In this document: positions 25,068 to 32,931 of the stretch, piece by piece
How positions within the stretch are numbered: the stretch's first letter is position 1
Layout: each line of letters starts with the position of its first letter
NCBI GenBank assembly: GCA_964599695.1
Contig: CAZRGP010000007.1
Span: forward strand, 14,154-78,153
Source of the DNA: RUG11783 sp964599695
GTDB lineage: Bacteria; Bacillota; Clostridia; Oscillospirales; Ruminococcaceae
Length of the DNA: 64,000 nt
Direction: 5' to 3'
Program-made: the position numbers and the translations under genes
Notes under the pieces: generated by a model
What the model was told of the DNA's origin: nothing
Database searches by the model: none
Seen by the model: the letters and a program-made list of their open reading frames with translations, nothing else

Positions 25068-26816
25068 ATGTATCTTATGCAGAAGAAAAGTCTATTGTCC
25101 CGTTTCGTCGCGTACTATAAGCCTTACAGGCGCATGTTCGCCATGGATATCTTCATGTCCACGGTCATCACGGTATGCGGGCTCATTTATCCTCTAATCA
25201 CAAGGAGGATCATCAACACCTACGTCCCTCAGGGAATGTTCCGTGAGATGCTCATCTCGGTGGCTGTCGTGTTCTTTGTCTATCTGATGAAGGAAGGCGC
25301 GAACTACTGGGTCACCTACTACGGCCACATGATGGGCGTGGATATTCAGAATGATATGCAGCGGGATATCTTTGAGCACATGCTCACTTTGCCTTATTCC
25401 TTCTTTGACAAGAACAAGAGCGGCGTGCTTACTTCCCGGGTCGTGAACGACCTGTTCAACATCACCGAGCTCGCTCATCACGGTCCGGAGCACGTGATCC
25501 AGACCACCGGAGCCCTGATCGGTTCCTTCATCATCCTGCTTACCATCAACTGGAAGCTGGGTCTCATCGTCTTCGCCTTCTTCCCCTTCATGGTCTTCTT
25601 CGTGATGCATCTTCGCGCGGACATGAACGAGGGATACCGGAGAAGCCGCGCCGCGATCTCCGAGATCAACGGTGAACTGCAGAACTCCCTGGGAGGTATC
25701 CGTGTCACCAAGGCCTTCAACAACATCGACGGCGAAATGAAGAAGCTGTCGAAGAGGGCGAAGGATTTCTGGAATGCGAGGGAACTGGCGTTTTCCACCA
25801 TGGCGAGATTCAACGCCGGCATGGAGATGATGCTGGACATCCTTTACCTCACCGTTCTGTGCGCAGGAGGGATCTTCTACTTCAACGGGTGGATCACCAT
25901 AGGGGATTTTACCGCCTACTTCCTCTTTATCTCCAACTTCCTTTCTCCGATCCGGAAACTGATGGGATTCGTGGAGATGTATGAGGACGGGAAGACCGGA
26001 TTTGAGCGCTTCTGCGAGATCATGGACACCCCGTCCGAGAAGGAGAAAGAGGGTGCTGCTCCGGTGGATCACCTGGAGGGCGACATCGTCTTCGACCATG
26101 TATCGTTCCACTATGAGGGAAGTGATGGCCGCAGAGTTCTGGAGGATCTGAACCTCACCGTCCCGAACGGGAAGAAGGTAGCGCTGGTCGGTCCCTCCGG
26201 AGGCGGCAAGACTACCCTTTGCCACCTCATCCCGCGCTTCTATGACATTGATGCCGGAACGATCTCCATCGGAGGGCGTGACATCACTACCGTTACCCGC
26301 AACAGCCTGAGGGAGCACATCGGCATTGTGCAGCAGGACGTCTTCCTCTTCACCGGTACCATCGCCGAGAATATCGGCTACTCCGCACCGGACGCCACGC
26401 TGGATGAGATCCGTGAAGCGGCAAGAAAGGCAAAGATCGACACCTTCATTGAGGGGCTGCCGAACCAGTACGATACCTTCGTCGGCGAACGGGGCGTGAT
26501 GCTGTCCGGAGGACAGAAGCAGCGCATCGCCATCGCGCGCATCTTCCTCAAGGATCCTGAGATCCTCATTCTGGACGAGGCTACCTCTGCTCTCGACAAT
26601 GTCACCGAGGCCGAGCTGCAGCAGTCGCTGGATGAACTCAGCCACGGCAGAACGACCATCGTGGTAGCACACAGGCTGTCCACCGTCCGTGACGCGAATG
26701 AGATCGTTTTCCTCACCGATGAAGGTGTCATGGAGCAGGGAACGCATCAGGAACTTCTGGAGAAGGACGGACTTTACGCCGCCCTCTATCAGTCTCAGTT
26801 TGTAAAAGAGGCATAA
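25068..26816 (+). CDS. ABC exporter, fused permease-ATPase (MsbA/multidrug type)
   Basis: 582 residues, a half-size exporter that should work as a homodimer. Six membrane helices occupy about 15-310; the ATPase domain has Walker A GPSGGGKTT (about 378-386), signature LSGGQKQR, Walker B ILILDEATSALD and the H-loop VAHRLS. Two start codons are possible: ATG 25068, three bases after AGGAG, or ATG 25077, twelve bases after it. Neither spacing is ideal. No second half-transporter is adjacent, so a lipid or drug exporter is the default call. Substrate unknown. Confidence 0.93.
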   Translation: MYLMQKKSLLSRFVAYYKPYRRMFAMDIFMSTVITVCGLIYPLITRRIINTYVPQGMFREMLISVAVVFFVYLMKEGANYWVTYYGHMMGVDIQNDMQRDIFEHMLTLPYSFFDKNKSGVLTSRVVNDLFNITELAHHGPEHVIQTTGALIGSFIILLTINWKLGLIVFAFFPFMVFFVMHLRADMNEGYRRSRAAISEINGELQNSLGGIRVTKAFNNIDGEMKKLSKRAKDFWNARELAFSTMARFNAGMEMMLDILYLTVLCAGGIFYFNGWITIGDFTAYFLFISNFLSPIRKLMGFVEMYEDGKTGFERFCEIMDTPSEKEKEGAAPVDHLEGDIVFDHVSFHYEGSDGRRVLEDLNLTVPNGKKVALVGPSGGGKTTLCHLIPRFYDIDAGTISIGGRDITTVTRNSLREHIGIVQQDVFLFTGTIAENIGYSAPDATLDEIREAARKAKIDTFIEGLPNQYDTFVGERGVMLSGGQKQRIAIARIFLKDPEILILDEATSALDNVTEAELQQSLDELSHGRTTIVVAHRLSTVRDANEIVFLTDEGVMEQGTHQELLEKDGLYAALYQSQFVKEA

Positions 26817-26828
26817 AATCATACGGAT

Positions 26829-26855
26829 AAAGAGAGCCATTCGGCTCTCTTTTTT
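26829..26855 (+). terminator. Intrinsic terminator of the ABC exporter
   Basis: AAAGAGAGCC pairs with GGCTCTCTTT around ATTC, continuing into a T run. Confidence 0.92.
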
Positions 26856-26857
26856 CG

Positions 26858-26886
26858 TTGCCCCATGTTTTTGATAAATATATAAT
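26858..26886 (+). promoter_or_regulatory. Promoter of the transglutaminase-pilus operon
   Basis: TTGCCC (26858-26863), 17 bases, TATAAT (26881-26886), 38 bases before the lipoprotein start. It is the only good promoter seen before the pilus-like genes. Confidence 0.65.
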
Positions 26887-26923
26887 GTAGATAATTAAGG
26901 TCATAGGCGGTCTGTCCATCCGG

Positions 26924-27862
26924 ATGCAACGAAAAAGCGGAAAAAAGTGGATATCGTTCCTTTTGGTTCTCTGTATCGCTCTGTCCGGCGTCAGCTGCGG
27001 CGGAAACGCTTCCGGCGCTTCAAGGCCGCAGACGAATCCGGAGACGTTCTACGAGATCCCGGAGATGCGGATGGCTTCCTTTCATGCAGATGCGGCCGAG
27101 GGCAACGGGGAAGTCCTTATGGATCTCTCCTGTGTGAATGAAGGATATATGGCGCTGAAGGTGGAGACCGATGCACGTGTGAAACTTCAGGTGCTCAAGG
27201 ACGAGGAGACCTATACCTATGAGGTGAGGGACGGGGAGGAGGAGATCTTTCCGCTGCAGTGCGGGAACGGGGACTATATCTTCCGGGTGATGAAGAATAT
27301 CGAGGACAACAAGTACTATGAGATCTATCACGCGGAAGTGACGGTCTCACTGGAGGACGAGTTTGATCCGTTCCTTAGGCCGAATCAGTACGCCTCTTTC
27401 TATGACGGAAGAGAATGTGTTGCCCTGGCCAGGTCCCTGGCAGAGCAGTCCCATTCGGACGTGGATTTTATAGGGAAGGTCTATGACTATGTAGTGAAAT
27501 CCATCACCTATGACGACGACAAGGCGCAGCTTGCGGTGGACGGAAAACTGAAGGGATATGTTCCGGATCCGGACCGGACACTTGAGGAGAAGAAGGGGAT
27601 CTGTTTCGACTACGCCTGTCTCACCGCCTCCATGCTGAGAAGCCAGGGGATCCCCACCAAGATCATCTTCGGTTATGTGGCGCCGGATGATCTGTACCAC
27701 GCCTGGAACATGTTCTACACCGAAGAGGGCGGATGGGTCACCGTAAAGTTCAGCGCGCCGGGGAATGACTGGTCCCGGATCGATCTCACCTTCTCCGCCA
27801 ACGGGGCGAGCAGCAAATTCATTGGGGACGGCAGCAATTATCTGGATGTGTATCAGTTCTGA
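26924..27862 (+). CDS. Transglutaminase-like lipoprotein
   Basis: 312 residues with a lipoprotein signal (LSGVSC, Cys26), so it is held on the outer face of the membrane. A C-terminal transglutaminase-like fold is indicated by GICFDYACLTASMLRSQGIP (Cys near residue 227), YHAWNMFY (His near residue 259) and an aspartate in the final segment. Such extracellular domains act as proteases or cross-linking enzymes on wall or surface proteins. The N-terminal 130 residues form a separate beta-rich part. It is followed after 20 bases by the pilus-like genes and probably shares their transcript, so a role in processing or anchoring that apparatus is a fair inference. The ribosome site is weak. Confidence 0.82.
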   Translation: MQRKSGKKWISFLLVLCIALSGVSCGGNASGASRPQTNPETFYEIPEMRMASFHADAAEGNGEVLMDLSCVNEGYMALKVETDARVKLQVLKDEETYTYEVRDGEEEIFPLQCGNGDYIFRVMKNIEDNKYYEIYHAEVTVSLEDEFDPFLRPNQYASFYDGRECVALARSLAEQSHSDVDFIGKVYDYVVKSITYDDDKAQLAVDGKLKGYVPDPDRTLEEKKGICFDYACLTASMLRSQGIPTKIIFGYVAPDDLYHAWNMFYTEEGGWVTVKFSAPGNDWSRIDLTFSANGASSKFIGDGSNYLDVYQF

Positions 27863-27882
27863 CAACTGTGAGGATACAAAAC

Positions 27883-28950
27883 ATGAGTACGGAAAAGAAC
27901 AGAAAGACGGCGGAACTCAGCTACGCGGAGCTCAGTTCGTTCTTTGAGAACATGGCGATGATGCTCAACGCGGGCATCCTCTCGGAGGAAGCGGTCTATC
28001 TTCTGGCGGAGGAGACATCCGGCCAGGAGAACGGAAAGCTTCATGACGCATTGGACAAGATGTCCGGTGTCCTCCGTGAGGGAAACACCTTTGAGGAAGC
28101 CATGAAACAGGCCGGGGTATTCCCGGATTACGCGACGGACATGATCCGGGTGGCGGAATATACTGGTAAGATGGTGGACACCATGTTCCATCTCTCTGAG
28201 TACTATCGGACCGAGGAATCCATGAAGAAGACCATCGTGTCAGCGGTACGGTACCCGGTGATCCTGCTCTTCATGGTCATCGCCGTGCTGATCGTCATGC
28301 TTGTCCTGGTGTTCCCGGCGTTTTACGGGGTCTACAACAATCTGACCGGCAGTCTCAGTTCCTCATCCTTCAATTACATCAACGGATCCTTCCTGCTCTG
28401 CTGGGTGCTGCTCGTGGTCATGGCGGTGCTGGTCGCGGGACTTCTGTGCGGCGTGTGGATGTGGAGGTCCGGAAAGAAGGAGCAGGTGAGGAAGTTCCTG
28501 TCCGGATTCAAGGTGTTCGGCGATCTGTTCCGCGGGATGGATCTGTACCGGTTCACCTCCTGTTTTGATATGTTCCTCTCCAGCGGGGAGATGCAGGACG
28601 AGGCCCTGAAGAAGAGCATGCCGGTGGTGGAATCGGAGGAACTGAAGGGCAAGTTGAAGAGCGCCCTTGAGCGCATGACGGCTGGGAGCACCTTCTCCCA
28701 GGCCGCGTATGAAGAAAAACTGTTTGACTCGGTGAACGGACGCATGCTGATCCCTGCGGAGCGCAGCGGCATGCTGGACTCGGTGATGCAGAAGATCCAG
28801 AGGAGCCTCAAGGAGAACAACGAGGCGACCATCAGCCGGATCGCGAATTCCATCGAGCCCATGCTCACCGGACTCCTGATGATCTCCATCGGGCTGATGC
28901 TCATCAGCCTCATGGTGCCGCTCATCGGGATCATGAACTCTATCGGCTGA
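27883..28950 (+). CDS. Type II secretion/type IV pilus platform protein (PilC/GspF-like)
   Basis: 355 residues from ATG 27883 (MSTEKNRKTAELSYAELSSF), with TGAGGAT upstream; an upstream GTG at 27868 is less likely. The duplicated GspF fold is visible: first domain FFENMAMMLNAGILSEEA, membrane helices at about 125-150 and 170-195, second domain FTSCFDMFLSSGEMQDEAL, and a C-terminal helix. This inner-membrane protein couples the ATPase to pilus assembly. Only one full-length platform gene is present, together with one ATPase gene five genes downstream. Confidence 0.88.
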   Translation: MSTEKNRKTAELSYAELSSFFENMAMMLNAGILSEEAVYLLAEETSGQENGKLHDALDKMSGVLREGNTFEEAMKQAGVFPDYATDMIRVAEYTGKMVDTMFHLSEYYRTEESMKKTIVSAVRYPVILLFMVIAVLIVMLVLVFPAFYGVYNNLTGSLSSSSFNYINGSFLLCWVLLVVMAVLVAGLLCGVWMWRSGKKEQVRKFLSGFKVFGDLFRGMDLYRFTSCFDMFLSSGEMQDEALKKSMPVVESEELKGKLKSALERMTAGSTFSQAAYEEKLFDSVNGRMLIPAERSGMLDSVMQKIQRSLKENNEATISRIANSIEPMLTGLLMISIGLMLISLMVPLIGIMNSIG

Positions 28951-28960
28951 GGTGATGATC

Positions 28961-29275
28961 GTGAAGCGCAGGAAGTGGATCGCCATATGTATGCTGGCAG
29001 CTGTTGCACTGGTGTTGTTCGTGCAGCAGAGTTCTTCCCGTGCTTCGGAGGAGGAGATCCGTGAGAGCATCGCATCCATCACCGACACGGTCATGCGAAG
29101 GGCACGGCAGTGTTACGTCATCGAGGGGGCATACCCCCAGGATCTCCGTTATCTGGAAGAGAATTACGGGCTCGCGGTGAATCATGAGGAATACCTCATC
29201 GTGTACAACGCCTTCGCGGAGAACCTTCCTCCCGAAGTCCGTGTGAAATACAAAGGAGGAAGCAATGGAGCGTAG
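28961..29275 (+). CDS. Small one-helix pseudopilin-like protein
   Basis: 104 residues from GTG 28961, chosen because GAGG stands eight bases upstream; ATG 28955 sits almost on the ribosome site. The N-terminus MKRRKWIAICMLAAVALVLF is a single membrane anchor, then a helical stretch (about 30-50), then CYVIEGAYPQDLRYLEENYG, which resembles the short C-terminal region of GspG-type pseudopilins. There is no typical prepilin peptidase site (G before F-T-L-I-E), so identity as a true pilin is not proven. It overlaps the next gene by 11 bases. Confidence 0.65.
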   Translation: MKRRKWIAICMLAAVALVLFVQQSSSRASEEEIRESIASITDTVMRRARQCYVIEGAYPQDLRYLEENYGLAVNHEEYLIVYNAFAENLPPEVRVKYKGGSNGA

Positions 29276-29702
29276 CGGCGCAGGCGGAGTTCTCCGCAGT
29301 CTGACAGTGGCTGTTCTGTTTCTGGTCATCCTCCTTCTCGTCGTCTTTTCCGCCAGGGCGTATCAGTACGCGGTGGATATGCAGGAAAGGAACGACGAAA
29401 TGAGAGCGGTCCTGTCCTATGTTGTGACGGCCGTGAATGCGGACCGGGCGTCACGTGTCTCGGTGGAGGAACGGGACGGGTTGCGCGTCCTGGTGATCCG
29501 GGACGAAGCCGCAGGTACGGAGCAGCGCATCTTCTTCGATGACGGATCTGTCCGGGAGGATTACGGACTGACAGGCTCCGGGATCGACCGGAAAGGTTCA
29601 TCGGAGATCGGGAAGGCGGAACGTTTTGACATTACTTTGGTAAAAGAGGATCTGGTCCGGATCGATACCGATCTGGGAAGTTCCTATGTACATATCCACT
29701 GA
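29265..29702 (+). CDS. Small one-helix protein of the pilus-like operon (DUF4860-like)
   Basis: 145 residues. A single helix at about 11-32 follows GAGGVLRS; a Gly precedes the helix as in prepilins, but the glutamate at +5 is absent. The remaining part is beta-rich with regular Arg/Asp/Glu. From memory it is like the DUF4860 proteins found in clostridial pilus clusters; this was not checked. AGGAGG lies upstream of the ATG. Probably a minor pilin or a PilN/PilO-type component. Confidence 0.65.
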   Translation: MERSGAGGVLRSLTVAVLFLVILLLVVFSARAYQYAVDMQERNDEMRAVLSYVVTAVNADRASRVSVEERDGLRVLVIRDEAAGTEQRIFFDDGSVREDYGLTGSGIDRKGSSEIGKAERFDITLVKEDLVRIDTDLGSSYVHIH

Positions 29703-29711
29703 AGAGGGATT

Positions 29712-30164
29712 ATGGGCAAGAGAAAGAACATCGCATTTATCGTGGAACTGTTTCTGCTGTTCGCGCTGATGCTGCTGGTGACCGTGGTACTCACCGGCGC
29801 TTTCGTGTCGTCCAGATCCCAGAGCCTCTACGCGAGACACAAGACGGAAGCGGTGATCCTGGCCCAGCGGGCGGCGGAGATCTCCATGGCAGCGGAGGAC
29901 CGGGATGAAGCGTTCGAGCTTCTTCTGCAGGCGGATGGAGTAGAGCTGGTGCAGCGCTCCGAGAGTCAGTTGATCTACACCGCCTCGGTATCCGGAGAGG
30001 ACGGAGATGCGGGTTACACCGTGACCGTGGAGTGGGAGAGCAGTGATGGAAACGCGGGCAGCCTCAATACCCAGAGGATCTCGGTCTGCTACGGGGAAGA
30101 GAAAGAGCCGATCTATGTTCTCGGATCCGGCTACTTCCGGAAGGAGGCGGGGAATGGGCAATAA
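29712..30164 (+). CDS. Small pilin-like protein with degenerate type III signal
   Basis: 150 residues. The N-terminus MGKRKNIAFIVELFLLFALM contains FIVEL at the helix start, which recalls the FTLIEL of type IV prepilins including the glutamate at position 5, but the residue before it is Ala rather than Gly. A single helix then leads into a coiled region with ARHKTEAVILAQRAAEI and a beta-rich C-terminal domain. It may be an unprocessed or unusually processed pilin. It overlaps the next gene by 11 bases and is clearly in the same operon. Confidence 0.65.
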   Translation: MGKRKNIAFIVELFLLFALMLLVTVVLTGAFVSSRSQSLYARHKTEAVILAQRAAEISMAAEDRDEAFELLLQADGVELVQRSESQLIYTASVSGEDGDAGYTVTVEWESSDGNAGSLNTQRISVCYGEEKEPIYVLGSGYFRKEAGNGQ

Positions 30165-30555
30165 ACTGAGGCTCGGACCGGTGGCGGTTTTCCTGACTGT
30201 GGTAGCCGTCATCCTCACGACACTTGCGACTCTGACTATCGCCACCTCCCACGCGGACGTTGTCCTTGCGGAGCGGTTTGCGGAGATGACGCAGATCCGG
30301 TATTCACTGGAAGCGCAGGGAAGCGAATTCCTGAGCAATCTGGCGGAAGAACTGGAGGTCGGCGCATCGCTAAGCAGTATCAGTGAGTTGAACCGGAAAG
30401 CGGACGGGATATTTGAGTATAAAGCGGAGCGGGACGGATATGAACTGGTGATCCGTCTCACGGAAAGCGAAGAGGACCTCTACGACATCCGGGAGTGGAA
30501 GATCACCAAGGTGTGGGAAGAGGAGGATCTGAACCAGGGTATCTGGGCAGGTTAA
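30154..30555 (+). CDS. Small one-helix protein of the pilus-like operon
   Basis: 133 residues from ATG 30154 (MGNKLRLGPVAVFLTVVAVI), with AAGGAGG upstream; the open frame upstream is a shadow of the previous gene. One membrane helix at about 9-30, then a long helix (HADVVLAERFAEMTQIRYSL), then a beta-rich end (YELVIRLTE, ITKVWEEEDL). Same layout as the three preceding genes, with no recognised family. It may be a minor pilin or an alignment-complex subunit. Confidence 0.62.
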   Translation: MGNKLRLGPVAVFLTVVAVILTTLATLTIATSHADVVLAERFAEMTQIRYSLEAQGSEFLSNLAEELEVGASLSSISELNRKADGIFEYKAERDGYELVIRLTESEEDLYDIREWKITKVWEEEDLNQGIWAG

Positions 30556-30568
30556 AGGAGATAAAGTG

Positions 30569-31621
30569 ATGAATCTACGTGAAGTTCTGCAGGAAGCAGT
30601 CAAAAGGGACGCGTCCGACATCTTTATCATCGCCGGACTTCCTGTGACCTACAAGGTCAAGGGAGCCCAGTGCAGGGAGGAGGGGTTCCTCAAGCCTAAC
30701 GATATCCTTCCACTCATCGAAGAGATCTATGAGACCAGCAGAAGAAAAAGGACCAACTATGATGAGGGGCTGGACGATGACTTCTCCTTCTCGATCCCGG
30801 ACCTTGGGCGTTTCCGTGTGAATGTATTCCGTCAGCGCGGCTCGGTGGCCGCAGTGATCCGGGTCATCAAGTTCGGCATACCGGATCCCGAAGCGCTGGG
30901 AATACCGGAGTCGGTGCTGTCCCTCGCGGACAACAAGACCGGCCTCGTCCTGATCGCGGGTTCCGCCGGATCCGGAAAGTCCACCACACTGGCCTGCATG
31001 ATCGACCGGATCAACAAGAACAGGGAATGCCATATCATCACCATGGAGGATCCTATCGAGTATCTCCATTCCCACAAGAAGAGCATCGTCAGCCAGAGAG
31101 AGGTGTACATCGATACGCCCGGATACCTGGAATCGCTCCGGTCCGCTTTGCGCGAGAGTCCTGACGTCATCCTGATGGGGGAGATGCGGGACTACGATAC
31201 CATCTCCGCAGCGATCACCGCGGCGGAGACAGGCGTGCTGCTGTTCAGCACGCTCCATACCAGCAGCGCCGCGAGCACCATCAACCGGATCGTGGACGTG
31301 TTCCCGGCGAATCAGCAGACTCAGGTCCGACGGCAGTTGGCTCAGCTGGTCCGGGGGATCGTGTGCCAGCAGCTGGTCACCACGGTGGACGGGACTCTGA
31401 CGCCCGCCTTCGAGATCATGAAGAGCACCCCGGCCATTGCGAACAAGATCCGGGAGGGAGATACCCACCAGATCGATTCCCTCATCCAGTCCTCCTCGGC
31501 GCAGGGCATGATCATGATGGATACCAGTCTGATGAATCTGTACAACCAGAAGAAGATCACAAAAGAGACCGTCCTCGCTGCGTGCAACAACTACGACACG
31601 GTCTCCCTGAGGCTCCGTTGA
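30569..31621 (+). CDS. PilT-type pilus motor ATPase
   Basis: 350 residues from ATG 30569 (MNLREVLQEAVKRDASDIFI), with AAGGAGA eight bases upstream. It is a hexameric cytoplasmic motor of the PilT/VirB11 family: Walker A GSAGSGKST (131-139), Asp box ITMEDPIEY, Walker B VILMGEMRD, and His box STLHTSSAAST. Length and N-terminus match PilT retraction ATPases. The long N-terminal domain of PilB assembly ATPases and its tetracysteine zinc motif are absent. No PilB is present here, so this ATPase may either drive assembly itself or work with a PilB encoded elsewhere. Confidence 0.93.
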   Translation: MNLREVLQEAVKRDASDIFIIAGLPVTYKVKGAQCREEGFLKPNDILPLIEEIYETSRRKRTNYDEGLDDDFSFSIPDLGRFRVNVFRQRGSVAAVIRVIKFGIPDPEALGIPESVLSLADNKTGLVLIAGSAGSGKSTTLACMIDRINKNRECHIITMEDPIEYLHSHKKSIVSQREVYIDTPGYLESLRSALRESPDVILMGEMRDYDTISAAITAAETGVLLFSTLHTSSAASTINRIVDVFPANQQTQVRRQLAQLVRGIVCQQLVTTVDGTLTPAFEIMKSTPAIANKIREGDTHQIDSLIQSSSAQGMIMMDTSLMNLYNQKKITKETVLAACNNYDTVSLRLR

Positions 31622-31646
31622 GAGCGAATATACAGGACGGCGTGAA

Positions 31647-32879
31647 ATGGCAAAGAACAATAACACAGTTCAGGGTGATAACGTTCTCCAGGTGAGGACG
31701 TTGGGGCGTTTTTCCATACAGTATGGCGGGGCGGAGATCGCAGACGGAAAACAGGGAGAGTCACAGTTTGGCCTCCTCATGCAGCTGTTGCTCCATCACA
31801 GGGAGAACGGTGTGAACCGGAACCTCATGAAGGAGACTCTTTTTGAGGACCGTGATATTGAGGATATCTCCCACTCCATCCGGAATATCATCTACAATGC
31901 CAAGCGGAGACTGAAGTCCTCCGGGATCCCGGACGGCACGCTGATCACCCAGAAGAGCGGGGTCTATTTCTGGACCGACGAGGTTCCAGTGGAGGAAGAT
32001 GCCCGCCTCTTTGAGACAGCATACAGCGAAGCACTGGAAGAGAAGGACAAGGAAGCGCAGATGGTCCGGTTGTGGGATGCCTGCCACATGTATGCGGGTA
32101 CATTCCTCAAGGGATATGAGGGCGTTTCCTGGATCTTTCAGGAACAGAAAAGGTACCGGGAGCTGTTTCATGAGTGCGTGAACCACGCGGCGGATCTGCT
32201 TCGGGAAGGGGATAAGTATAAGCTTCTTCTGGAGCTGAGTCGATTTGCGACGAATGTGGATCCCTTCTCGGAATGGGAAGTCCTCACCATGGAAGCGCTC
32301 ATCGCCCTTGGCAGATACGATGACGCCGAGAGGTTCTTCGACACGGCGGTGGAGACCTACGTGGCGGAATACGGGAACCGTTCTGCGCAAGCTGTTCGGG
32401 ACGTGTCCCGGAAGTTGTCCCAAGAGCTCCAGTACAGTTACGAGACGCTGGATGAGATTCAGGGAAAACTGACCAACGAGACCAAGATCGGAGGCAGAGG
32501 ATACTATGTGTCCTATCCGGTTTTCGTAGAGTTATACAGGAATGTGGAACGGATCATGGAGCGATCCGGGGAGTACATCTTCCTTATGCTCTGTACAGTG
32601 GTGGACAGTAAGGGAAATCCCATGCGGGAAGGTCCGAAACTGGATGAGCTCTCCGCCAGACTGGAGAAAGCTGTGATCCAGTCGGTGCGCCACAGTGATA
32701 CGGTGACGCGGTACGGAAAAGGACAGTTCCTGGTCCTCCTCTTCAATACGACCAGGGAGAACTGCAAGATCATCGAAGACCGAATCGACGCCAATTTTCT
32801 CGTGGGAAAACAGAGGACAGGTGTGGAGTATTCGGTTAACAGTGTGATCCTCTCCAAATTTGACTTTACGCAGAAGTAA
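31647..32879 (+). CDS. BTAD (SARP-like) regulator with degenerate GGDEF-like C-terminal domain
   Basis: 410 residues. Residues about 10-105 form a winged-helix DNA-binding domain (VRTLGRFSIQYGGAEI, then NIIYNAKRRLKSSGIPDG), and 115-275 a bacterial transcriptional activation domain of TPR helices. The last 120 residues resemble a GGDEF fold in which the signature is replaced by TVTRYGKGQFLVLLF (RYGGDEF becomes RYGKGQF), so cyclic-di-GMP synthesis is unlikely, though nucleotide sensing remains possible. It starts 25 bases after the pilT-like gene and is the last gene of the operon. I infer that it tunes pilus genes or the adhesins beyond. The domain calls are by eye. Confidence 0.8.
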   Translation: MAKNNNTVQGDNVLQVRTLGRFSIQYGGAEIADGKQGESQFGLLMQLLLHHRENGVNRNLMKETLFEDRDIEDISHSIRNIIYNAKRRLKSSGIPDGTLITQKSGVYFWTDEVPVEEDARLFETAYSEALEEKDKEAQMVRLWDACHMYAGTFLKGYEGVSWIFQEQKRYRELFHECVNHAADLLREGDKYKLLLELSRFATNVDPFSEWEVLTMEALIALGRYDDAERFFDTAVETYVAEYGNRSAQAVRDVSRKLSQELQYSYETLDEIQGKLTNETKIGGRGYYVSYPVFVELYRNVERIMERSGEYIFLMLCTVVDSKGNPMREGPKLDELSARLEKAVIQSVRHSDTVTRYGKGQFLVLLFNTTRENCKIIEDRIDANFLVGKQRTGVEYSVNSVILSKFDFTQK

Positions 32880-32931
32880 GAGTTACACATCCGGAAGTTC
32901 AAGAACCTTATATTAGTGGGAGGGCGGATCT

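Noticed and set aside
25194..26840. 548-codon open frame antisense to the ABC exporter
   Set aside because: Arises from the strong codon bias of the exporter; composition is not protein-like (Val/His/Asp-rich) and no start signal is seen.
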